Below, piece after piece: positions 1 through 4,095 of a stretch of DNA of 33,221 nt. This stretch comes from a virus. The stretch is taken from the IMG/VR virus record IMGVR_UViG_3300032242_002951, positions 1 to 33,221 of that record; one strand, written 5' to 3'. The translations under genes were made by a program, and so were the position numbers. The number at the start of each line of letters is the position of its first letter. The stretch's first letter is position 1. The notes under the pieces are model-generated. The model did not search any database. It saw only the letters and a program-made list of their open reading frames with translations, and was not told the DNA's origin.

Positions 1-9
1 ATACTACAA

Positions 10-32
10 ACTTGAGGATCCGATCCTCAAGT
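10..32. other. Perfect 11-bp inverted repeat around one central base
   Basis: Bases 10-20 pair with 22-32 around a single C at 21, and the arms contain GGATC. On the minus strand it lies between the 104-aa gene and the 270-aa gene and is followed by TTTGT, so a weak rho-independent terminator or a 5' leader hairpin is possible. A tight hairpin would need to open a few central pairs. A dyad-symmetric protein-binding site is an equally good reading. Confidence 0.6.
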
Positions 33-43
33 GGTGTTACTGG

Positions 44-50
44 TATTTAT
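44..50 (-). promoter_or_regulatory. ATAAATA late-promoter-like motif
   Basis: Minus-strand ATAAATA overlaps the stop of the 104-aa gene and lies about 73 nt (across the circle junction) before the ATG of the 270-aa gene. It matches the heptamer found before many genes here and the T4-type late -10 element. Any transcript from it would start just upstream of the 23-base palindrome. Confidence 0.4.
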
Positions 51-364
51 TAACCGCGAGTCTTTGGCATCTTATACTTGCCGGGCAAGTTGGCGCCATC
101 CGCTGTGGAGTTACGCCGGATGCCTGTGGTCCGGGCACTATTACTTGAAATGTTTTCTAGTGCAGGATTAACATAAGGTTTCATTCCGTCGCCACGCATA
201 CCTAGCGCATTCATTACAAAGTCAGCCAGCTTGCTTTTCTCACTGCCCGAGTCGCTCTTGGCCTTCACAAATGCTTCACGCTTGCCACCAGGGTTTTGAT
301 TGCCGGTGGTTGGTCCACGCTTCTGGTTGATGGGTTTTGATTCTGGGTTTTTGGTAGTTGCCAT
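50..364 (-). CDS. Small basic hypothetical protein with an RGPT-GN motif (104 aa)
   Basis: I do not recognise a family for this protein. It is hydrophilic, rich in Lys, Gly, Asn and Pro, with no membrane segment, and looks largely disordered apart from a short central stretch (about residues 45-75) that could be helical. Near the N-terminus (about residues 13-22) it has INQKRGPTTGN. The same motif occurs twice in the 140-aa protein two genes upstream (INKGRGPTKGN, INSGRGPTKGN), so the two are probably related or bind a shared partner. Its ATG overlaps the stop of the preceding 58-aa gene by one base (TAATG), which supports translation coupling in the leftward small-gene operon. Location just before the packaging and head genes suggests a minor virion or DNA-binding role, but that is inference. 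Confidence 0.75.
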   Translation of the reverse strand: MATTKNPESKPINQKRGPTTGNQNPGGKREAFVKAKSDSGSEKSKLADFVMNALGMRGDGMKPYVNPALENISSNSARTTGIRRNSTADGANLPGKYKMPKTRG

Positions 365-540
365 TATTTTTTAAATCCTCTTAGTGTTTCTGCAAGGCGT
401 GCTCGCTTACCTTCTACGCCTTTTTTCTTGGCTGCCGCTGCCAACTTCTTGGCGGGGATCTTGTCACCCTTCTTTACACCAAGTTCACGCTTTAATGCGC
501 CCGGCTTCGTGATAGCTTTCTGAATCCATTTTTCTGCCAT
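364..540 (-). CDS. Short Lys/Ala-rich basic protein (58 aa)
   Basis: The protein starts MAEKWIQKAI and carries KPGALKRELGVKKG, then an Ala/Lys-rich helix (IPAKKLAAAAKKKG). It ends in a basic tail with more than a quarter Lys/Arg. The start is well supported: TTAAGGAAAACAAAATG gives an AAGGA ribosome-binding site about 8 nt upstream. The stop overlaps the next ATG as TAATG. I recall similar short 'KPGALRK-LGVKKG' proteins in uncultured tailed phages and cyanophages near the terminase genes. No function is established; nucleic-acid binding is plausible from charge alone. It is too short for most ORF filters. Confidence 0.8.
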   Translation of the reverse strand: MAEKWIQKAITKPGALKRELGVKKGDKIPAKKLAAAAKKKGVEGKRARLAETLRGFKK

Positions 541-550
541 TTTGTTTTCC

Positions 551-910
551 TTAACCGACGATTGCCACTGGCGTGATATAGATATTGGCTGTGCCTGTCA
601 CAGTTATACCAGCAATGTATAATTTACTTGCTGGCGCTTGATTGAATCCACTAGCAGTTGCCACAAACACTGTGTCATTGTGTTGAACAATGATACTGTT
701 GCCAACTGAGGTGGCATTGGCAATAGTGGCCGTGGTGGTATTGGCAGTGCCAAAGTTTACAAACGCATCCACATTGGCATTGTTGATATTGTCAATCTTT
801 AGATAGGTAGGTGTTGAGGCACCTGAACTAACAATATTGGCCTGCACACCTGTGGTGTTGGCACTGAGAAATGTAGTAGGACCGAGAGGTCTGAACACAG
901 GACTAAACAT
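551..910 (-). CDS. Putative capsid decoration or minor virion protein (119 aa)
   Basis: The protein opens MFSPVFRPLGPTTFLSANTTG and continues with alternating Thr/Val/Ala/Asn stretches. There are almost no charged residues and no membrane segment, which suggests an all-beta fold such as a small virion decoration protein. Gly and Thr patterns such as YIAGITVTGTANIYI near the C-terminus fit a beta-sandwich edge. The stop of the upstream 140-aa gene overlaps its ATG (TAATG), and AAGGGA lies about 12 nt upstream. Composition resembles the structural proteins at 15-26 kb, not the basic small proteins around it. A virion role is inferred from composition and neighbourhood; I cannot assign a named family. 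Confidence 0.78.
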   Translation of the reverse strand: MFSPVFRPLGPTTFLSANTTGVQANIVSSGASTPTYLKIDNINNANVDAFVNFGTANTTTATIANATSVGNSIIVQHNDTVFVATASGFNQAPASKLYIAGITVTGTANIYITPVAIVG

Positions 911-1332
911 TATTGACTGTTCCCTTTGGTTGGTCCACGACCTGAGTTGATTCGGTCTGGATTACCACGATAGTTTTGAGTAGCACTTGGATCAAATGCT
1001 CGAGTGCCACCTGGTGTGCGAACCTGTGCACCGCCATTGATTGAATCACTTGGGCCCATTGTTTTTTGGAATGCTGGCACTGAACTGTATGGAGGACAAG
1101 CAGGTCCTTCTATACCACAGCCCATATTGCCTTTTGTAGGACCACGACCTTTGTTGATCATATCAGGTGATCCAGCCGGAGCCTTGCTTGGGTTGCCAGA
1201 GAACTTGGTAAGTTTCTTATAACTTGGATGGTTTGAATCATTGTCCATACCTGCAGCCAGAGTCATTGAATCATACTGCCACGACGCTGTGCGTGTCTTT
1301 AGGCCTGCACCGGTGTTTGAGGGTTTCTTCAT
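910..1332 (-). CDS. Hypothetical Gly/Asn/Pro-rich protein with two RGPTKGN motifs (140 aa)
   Basis: This is a low-complexity, Gly/Pro/Asn/Ser-rich and probably disordered protein. Two copies of IN-x-x-RGPTKGN lie near residues 60-70 and at the very C-terminus; a third copy is in the 104-aa protein downstream. A CGIEGPACPP segment in the middle has two Cys that could form a disulphide or bind metal. It begins inside the stop of the preceding 55-aa gene (ATGA overlap) and ends in TAATG with the next gene, so it belongs to the same translationally coupled operon. Family and function are unknown. A flexible linker, a scaffold-like role or an internal virion component are possible. Confidence 0.75.
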   Translation of the reverse strand: MKKPSNTGAGLKTRTASWQYDSMTLAAGMDNDSNHPSYKKLTKFSGNPSKAPAGSPDMINKGRGPTKGNMGCGIEGPACPPYSSVPAFQKTMGPSDSINGGAQVRTPGGTRAFDPSATQNYRGNPDRINSGRGPTKGNSQ

Positions 1333-1496
1333 TTTGTTTTTCCTTTTGTAGGCATCTTACGGCCTTGCTTTTTTGCTACTTCACGACGCTCGGTCAGGGC
1401 AATTGCAATGGCCTGCTTTTGTGGGCGTCCGGCTGCCATCTCTCGTTTGATGTTTTTGCCTACGGCCTTTTTGCTACTCGATTTAATCAATGGCAT
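1329..1496 (-). CDS. Short basic MPLIKS-type phage protein (55 aa)
   Basis: The translation starts MPLIKSSSKKAVGKNIKREM and goes on with AAGRPQKQAIAIALTERR, ending in a Lys-rich tail. I recognise this 'PL(I/V)KS-SKKA...GKPQKQA(I/V)AIAL' pattern as a recurrent short protein of environmental tailed phages, without a proven function. The predicted basic helices suggest nucleic-acid binding. The start is supported by ACAAGGAACCAATATG (AAGGA about 8 nt upstream), and the stop overlaps the next ATG as ATGA. A CTAAATA promoter-like heptamer ends 17 nt before the start. It is below common ORF-length cut-offs, so automated calls may miss it. Confidence 0.83.
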   Translation of the reverse strand: MPLIKSSSKKAVGKNIKREMAAGRPQKQAIAIALTERREVAKKQGRKMPTKGKTK

Positions 1497-1512
1497 ATTG
1501 GTTCCTTGTATA

Positions 1513-1869
1513 TTATTTAGCTTTGTCAGTCAAAGCCGCCAGTTTAGCCAGGGCTTCTTGGAATGCCGCTTGCTTTTGTTCTACCAATTCAGGAGCTTCA
1601 TTTATGTCCATCTGCACACGGTCACTCAAGACCTTGCCCAAGAACATACGCTCATACTCTACACGCAGTTTGGTATTGTTTTCTTCTATGGTGCGGTTGT
1701 AGCCATCGGCCAAGAGTTCTTCAAATGGTCGACCTGAACGGTCTTCTATAGCATCAAGCAGTGTGCGAGCCGTGATCAAGGCAGTGGATCCTTTGGGACG
1801 ACCCGCACCTGCACGAGCACCACCGCGTGAGCTGATTTTCTGTTTTGTTGAAACCTTTTCCGTTGTCAT
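1513..1869 (-). CDS. Probable terminase small subunit (118 aa)
   Basis: The N-terminus carries SSRGGARAGAGRPKGS (about residues 13-28), the Gly/Arg 'GARxGAGRPKG' signature that opens many phage terminase small subunits and contains an AT-hook-like GRP core. After it come helix-forming segments and a long C-terminal amphipathic helix (VEQKQAAFQEALAKLAALT) suited to oligomerisation. Size fits the family (about 100-180 aa). TerS recognises the packaging site and loads DNA onto TerL. It is unusual that TerL lies about 3 kb further along, separated by small genes and the circle junction. The 87-aa protein directly before TerL is the competing TerS candidate. A CATAAATA motif ends 5 nt before the ATG and there is no ribosome-binding site, suggesting a leaderless mRNA. 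Confidence 0.62.
   Translation of the reverse strand: MTTEKVSTKQKISSRGGARAGAGRPKGSTALITARTLLDAIEDRSGRPFEELLADGYNRTIEENNTKLRVEYERMFLGKVLSDRVQMDINEAPELVEQKQAAFQEALAKLAALTDKAK
1514..1520 (-). promoter_or_regulatory. CTAAATA late-promoter-like motif before the 55-aa gene
   Basis: Minus-strand CTAAATA overlaps the TAA stop of the TerS-like gene and ends 17 nt before the ATG of the 55-aa gene, with an AAGGA ribosome-binding site between them. If used like a T4 late -10 element, the mRNA would have a leader of about 12 nt. Confidence 0.45.
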
Positions 1870-1874
1870 ACGGA

Positions 1875-1881
1875 TATTTAT
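1875..1881 (-). promoter_or_regulatory. ATAAATA motif 5 nt before the TerS-like ATG
   Basis: On the minus strand the order is CATAAATA, TCCGT, ATG. For a T4-type late element covering -13 to -6, +1 would be the A of the ATG. No Shine-Dalgarno sequence is visible, which fits leaderless translation. Confidence 0.5.
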
Positions 1882-1882
1882 G

Positions 1883-1993
1883 TTATTTGCCTTGTGCCGG
1901 TGGATAAGGGCTGGGATTTAGGGGACTTGGATTGGGTACAGTGCGACGATTGGGCATACGCACAGGCCCCGGTCCTGATGTGAATTGATTCAT
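1883..1993 (-). CDS. Pro-rich micro-protein (36 aa)
   Basis: The product begins MNQFTSGPGPVRMPNRR and is Pro/Asn/Ser-rich to its end (PSPLNPSPYPPAQGK). It is probably unstructured. The case for translation is its start: TAAGGAGAATGCAATG gives one of the best Shine-Dalgarno sites in the window (AAGGAG), and the ATG overlaps the stop of the 84-aa gene as ATGA. Function is unknown. Its Pro-rich nature recalls the disordered 104- and 140-aa proteins of the same operon. Confidence 0.62.
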   Translation of the reverse strand: MNQFTSGPGPVRMPNRRTVPNPSPLNPSPYPPAQGK

Positions 1994-2244
1994 TGCATTC
2001 TCCTTATGGTATATGCGGTGGTCTTAAACATTCGATTCAGCTTGTCGGCTAGATTCTGTGCGTGTGCGGCTGAATTGAATGTGTTGCGAGGATAACGCCT
2101 GCGGTCCTGTAACCAGTGCTGTTTGATTATGTAGATTGGGCGTTCATAACGAACCACGCACCAGCTTTCAGGTGCTTCAGCTATGGTCCATTCATAATCA
2201 CCTATTTGTAGGCTTTCTAACACATCAGGTGCGGGTCTACTCAT
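1990..2244 (-). CDS. Hypothetical protein (84 aa)
   Basis: I choose the internal ATG, giving MSRPAPDVLESL at the start, because the longer reading frame only opens with a TTG in unlikely sequence. The product has a probable beta-rich N-terminal half (YEWTIAEAPESWCVVRYE) and a C-terminal helix (FNSAAHAQNLADKLNRMF). No membrane segment or catalytic motif is visible and I do not recognise a family. TTAAATA ends 8 nt before the ATG and no ribosome-binding site is present, as with other candidate leaderless genes here. It overlaps the next gene by ATGA. Confidence 0.68.
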   Translation of the reverse strand: MSRPAPDVLESLQIGDYEWTIAEAPESWCVVRYERPIYIIKQHWLQDRRRYPRNTFNSAAHAQNLADKLNRMFKTTAYTIRRMQ

Positions 2245-2252
2245 TGTGTAGC

Positions 2253-2259
2253 TATTTAA
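2253..2259 (-). promoter_or_regulatory. TTAAATA motif before the 84-aa gene
   Basis: The heptamer ends 8 nt before the ATG, slightly further than the 5-6 nt seen elsewhere. A direct repeat of TACACAA (minus strand) flanks it. It is a weaker member of the TAAATA set. Confidence 0.33.
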
Positions 2260-2335
2260 CCAGGTTGTGTAAATACTGGTCAAATGCCTGCCACACGAAT
2301 CCAAACTGTAACCCGACGCCGACAGGTGTACCTAT

Positions 2336-2524
2336 TCAAATCGGGTGGGTGGCACTTGATGGGTGAGCGTGATTACTTGTATCCTGTGACTGCTGTAGAA
2401 TTCGTTCGTGCCTGGCCTGTTCTCTTACAAAAGCGTCTACAATCATCAATTCCGCGTCCATAGTGCCCAGGGTTTCGTACAAGCGTCTCATATGGATCTG
2501 TAGTCTAAGTTGTTCAAAATTCAT
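2336..2524 (-). CDS. Hypothetical helical protein (62 aa)
   Basis: The start is the ATG that overlaps the stop of the upstream exported peptide as ATGA. A longer in-frame extension would run through that gene and is unlikely. The product (MNFEQLRLQIHMRRLYETLG...) is mainly one or two charged helices followed by a His/Ser/Pro-rich tail (NHAHPSSATHPI). No family is recognised. It is probably translated by coupling, since the upstream sequence has only a weak GATGG. Second gene of the leftward operon. Confidence 0.58.
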   Translation of the reverse strand: MNFEQLRLQIHMRRLYETLGTMDAELMIVDAFVREQARHERILQQSQDTSNHAHPSSATHPI

Positions 2525-2658
2525 TGGCACACCATCACAGTGGTTCCACCTGGTTGCACAATGGGAAAACAAAGCGGATATCCTGGTCCGGGCACATAGA
2601 CCTGTGCTTGTGCTAGGGTGCTGGTGACGACAAAGGCTAGGGCGCTGGCTAATTTCAT
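2521..2658 (-). CDS. Exported micro-protein with signal peptide (45 aa)
   Basis: The translation begins MKLASALAFVVTSTLAQAQ: one Lys, a hydrophobic core, then an A-Q-A type signal peptidase I site at about residue 18. The mature part would be only about 27 residues, Pro/Gly/Val-rich (VYVPGPGYPLCFPIV), with two Cys that could form a disulphide in the periplasm. No lipobox Cys follows the cleavage site, so it is not a lipoprotein spanin. The start has AAGGA about 8 nt upstream (TAAGGAATACCAAATG) and the stop overlaps the next ATG. It is the first gene after a near-consensus sigma70 promoter, so it should be among the earliest expressed. A role in superinfection exclusion or envelope modification is conceivable but unproven. 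Confidence 0.72.
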   Translation of the reverse strand: MKLASALAFVVTSTLAQAQVYVPGPGYPLCFPIVQPGGTTVMVCQ

Positions 2659-2687
2659 TTGGTATTCCTTATTTGTTTGTTTAACAA

Positions 2688-2721
2688 GTTATAGTATAAC
2701 AGCCTGGTCTTTTTGTGTCAA
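2688..2721 (-). promoter_or_regulatory. Near-consensus sigma70 promoter with palindrome over the -10
   Basis: On the minus strand TTGACA (2716-2721) is followed by exactly 17 nt and TATACT (2693-2698), giving a start near 2686 and a leader of about 28 nt before the 45-aa gene. A 13-base palindrome, GTTATA-G-TATAAC (2688-2700), covers the -10 box, and TTGTT-T-AACAA (2677-2687) follows, so a repressor could control it. This is the strongest host-type promoter I see for the leftward unit. Confidence 0.75.
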
Positions 2722-2724
2722 GCC

Positions 2725-2731
2725 TTAAATA
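2725..2731 (+). promoter_or_regulatory. TTAAATA motif 5 nt before the 94-aa ATG
   Basis: TTAAATA, CTCGT, ATG on the plus strand has the same 5-nt spacing seen at minus-strand genes. No -35 box and no ribosome-binding site are visible, fitting a T4-late-like element that gives a leaderless mRNA. It sits back-to-back with the leftward sigma70 promoter. Confidence 0.43.
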
Positions 2732-2736
2732 CTCGT

Positions 2737-3021
2737 ATGATTGTGGTTAATTTACAACAGTTGGGTCCGGTTCCGCACCGTTTTTGTAGTGCGGAAGAGC
2801 TGGCCTGTGTGCTTGAGACTGCTGAAGAAATCCTATCAGGTACTGCGACCGACACAATGACCGAAATCTTGACGGAATGGGAAACTGCCCTAACTTGGGA
2901 TTCAATATCGGCAGAACCTGTCACAGAAGAATGGTACTATCGTGCGTTACTGGTAACTTGTATACGCGGATTAAGGGGAGAAATGCGCCCTAACTTTTAT
3001 ACTATTCCGCACAAGGACTAA
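2737..3021 (+). CDS. Hypothetical protein (94 aa)
   Basis: The start is the ATG (MIVVNLQQLGPVPHRF); the longer frame begins with TTG inside the divergent promoter. The product is acidic (CSAEELACVLETAEEIL, DTMTEILTEWETAL), mostly helical and has four Cys spread along it, with no membrane segment. I do not recognise a family. It is the only gene between the divergent promoters and the structured non-coding stretch, and it stands alone on the plus strand. Its stop codon lies inside the next CTAAATA motif. Being isolated in a control region, it could be a regulator, but no DNA-binding motif is visible. Confidence 0.66.
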   Translation: MIVVNLQQLGPVPHRFCSAEELACVLETAEEILSGTATDTMTEILTEWETALTWDSISAEPVTEEWYYRALLVTCIRGLRGEMRPNFYTIPHKD

Positions 3022-3024
3022 ATA
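3018..3024 (+). promoter_or_regulatory. CTAAATA motif at the head of the structured RNA
   Basis: CTAAATA overlaps the stop codon of the 94-aa gene. With T4-late spacing the transcript would begin at about 3030, the second base of a perfect 12-bp stem. No protein-coding start follows for about 700 bases, so its product would be non-coding. Confidence 0.45.
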
Positions 3025-3028
3025 TTTT

Positions 3029-3114
3029 TGTAGGGAACAGCGACATCCTAAACAGTGGATGTTGATTTGTGCGTGGTCATAACGCTATCCTTTTTTTTAA
3101 TTCTGTTCCCTACA
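3029..3114 (+). ncRNA. Candidate structured non-coding RNA (three-way junction)
   Basis: Bases 3029-3040 (TGTAGGGAACAG) pair perfectly with 3103-3114 (CTGTTCCCTACA). Inside, 3041-3048 pairs with 3057-3064 (8 bp, one G-U, 8-nt loop) directly stacked on the closing stem. A smaller 4-bp hairpin with a 7-nt loop follows (3071-3074/3082-3085), then a run of eight T. No ORF of note crosses it on either strand. A CTAAATA motif ends 5 nt upstream and a strong terminator lies about 50 nt downstream, giving an RNA of about 170 nt. It is not a tRNA: the stem is too long and there is no T-loop. The T-run inside the junction could also cause internal termination. Confidence 0.5.
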
Positions 3115-3165
3115 TCCGCCTTTCTGTAAATTTAAGTCTCCAACTTCAAATCAAAAACGGCAAAC

Positions 3166-3203
3166 AAACCCCCTAGTTCTTAAGCCAGCTAGGGGGTTTT
3201 TCT
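3166..3203 (+). terminator. Strong rho-independent terminator
   Basis: An 11-bp stem AAACCCCCTAG / CTAGGGGGTTT (3166-3176 and 3189-3199) closes a 12-nt loop and runs into TTTTTCTTT. It would end transcription coming from the 94-aa gene and the structured RNA. The minus strand also reads into GGTTTGTTTG, so it may work both ways. Confidence 0.88.
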
Positions 3204-3688
3204 TTGGATATTTTAGACTTGTCATATATAATAGTGGAGATTTAGTAGTAAGTTGTATTACAGAAAAGGTTGGCACGCCGAATATCTATTGTGCTGGAGA
3301 ATCTTGTGGAGCATACTGAGGCCTCGCACAGCATCCAAATCGCTTGTATCTGTCAAGCGGCTTTTGCACACTACAATAATGTAGCCTAAAATCGTATCCT
3401 GGTAATGCGGGTGTCGGGTTTGTGCGATCGGAATGGTATGGGATATATCAAAGTCACTATGAGAACAACGAACCGCTGAGAGTTCTCTTAAAAATCGCTG
3501 TAGGTATGGTAAGGGCAGAACCAAAGTGATTATCCAAATAAAACACCTACCGGTATGTTGATACTGCTTGCATAAGCGGTATTGTGGCCATAGGATCTAA
3601 CATCTAAACAACTGCTTGGATATAAAACGAAATGAGCTTGCGAAATTGAAGTTTTATATACGAAGCATATCAAATGAGCAAAGCGAGT
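3204..3688. other. Non-coding stretch rich in inverted repeats
   Basis: No convincing gene is present in about 480 bases. Hairpins or dyads are seen at CGCTTG/CAAGCG (3341-3346/3354-3359, 7-nt loop), GAGAAC/GTTCTC (3461-3466/3482-3487), ATACTGCTT/AAGCGGTAT (3561-3569/3574-3582, one G-U, 4-nt loop), ATATAAAAC/GTTTTATAT (3620-3628/3651-3659) and ATATCAAA/TTTGATAT (3667-3674/3688-3695). ACTGCTTG also occurs twice (3563, 3611). It may be a replication origin, a packaging site or a long regulatory leader. Origin function is attractive because no other candidate region of this size lacks genes, but no iteron array is clear. Confidence 0.5.
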
Positions 3689-3717
3689 TTGATATTTTAT
3701 ATTGATTGCTGTATACT
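3689..3717 (+). promoter_or_regulatory. Near-consensus sigma70 promoter giving a leaderless mRNA
   Basis: TTGATA (3689-3694), 17 nt, then TATACT (3712-3717). The expected start, 6-8 nt downstream, falls at 3724-3725, where the ATG of the 102-aa gene begins. An inverted repeat ATATCAAA/TTTGATAT (3667-3674/3688-3695) overlaps the -35 box and could be an operator. This should drive the rightward operon. Confidence 0.72.
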
Positions 3718-3724
3718 ATCTATT

Positions 3725-4033
3725 ATGAACTTACCTGAATTAATAGAAAACTTGAGTTTAGATCTTGATCAATTAAATCCTGTTGTAATTAATAGAGAAA
3801 TTATATCCAATTATTCTAATAGAGATCTTATTCGTTTAGCAGAAATATTTCTAAGAGGAATTGGCAAACAACATTCTGTAACGGGCCAAGTAATAGAAAC
3901 ACTATGGGGTATTGGTGATTATTATCAAGAACATCGCGAACTTACTCCCAAACAACAAGTATATCTAATACAAAATATCTTACAAAATTGGCATCAAGTT
4001 GGTATCGAAATGCGAGCCTGTTTAGGTTTATAG
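3725..4033 (+). CDS. Hypothetical helical protein, first gene of the rightward operon (102 aa)
   Basis: I choose the ATG at the predicted transcription start (MNLPELIENLSLDLDQL). An in-frame ATG 51 bases earlier lies upstream of the -10 and -35 boxes and would not be transcribed from this promoter. The product looks all-helical, with Leu/Ile heptad-like spacing (YLIQNILQNWHQVGIEM near the C-terminus), and has no membrane segment. The gene is clearly more AT-rich than its neighbours (many AAT, TTA and ATA codons), which suggests separate acquisition. First-gene position and a strong host-type promoter suggest an early host-takeover or regulatory role. No family is recognised. Confidence 0.75.
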   Translation: MNLPELIENLSLDLDQLNPVVINREIISNYSNRDLIRLAEIFLRGIGKQHSVTGQVIETLWGIGDYYQEHRELTPKQQVYLIQNILQNWHQVGIEMRACLGL

Positions 4034-4063
4034 CGATAAATTACACATAATTGAATCATTTAG

Positions 4064-4070
4064 CTAAATA
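4064..4070 (+). promoter_or_regulatory. CTAAATA motif before the 140-aa gene
   Basis: CTAAATA lies in the 62-nt gap after the 102-aa gene and ends 25 nt before the next ATG, with AAGGAAA between them. It overlaps a small dyad (TTTAGCTAAA). It may give the rest of the rightward operon a second promoter. Confidence 0.42.
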
Positions 4071-4095
4071 AAACATAGAACAAGGAAAGCATAGT

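Larger units (their letters stand above)
1..123. repeat. Direct terminal repeat, left copy
   Basis: These bases recur without a mismatch as the last 123 bases of the window. A repeat of this kind is normally left when an assembler breaks a circular molecule, or it is the real terminal redundancy of a phage genome. The unique genome length is therefore 33,098 bp. The repeat contains the 3' end of a 104-aa gene and a perfect 23-base palindrome. From sequence alone I cannot tell an assembly overlap from genuine packaged ends. Confidence 0.97.

Noticed and set aside
2245-2304. N-terminal extension of the 84-aa protein
   Set aside because: It requires a TTG start with no ribosome-binding site, while the ATG has a promoter motif at leaderless spacing.
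3029-3114. tRNA or tmRNA
   Set aside because: The closing stem is 12 bp, not 7, there is no T-loop GGTTC-type sequence, and the 3' end lacks CCA. No tRNA was seen elsewhere in the window.
3258-3524. An 88-codon minus-strand frame in the non-coding block
   Set aside because: It can only start at TTG, has no ribosome-binding site, no recognisable composition, and crosses several inverted repeats.
3674-3724. An upstream in-frame ATG extending the 102-aa protein by 17 residues
   Set aside because: It lies before the -35 and -10 boxes of the best promoter, so it would not be in the transcript; the added residues look like translated promoter sequence.
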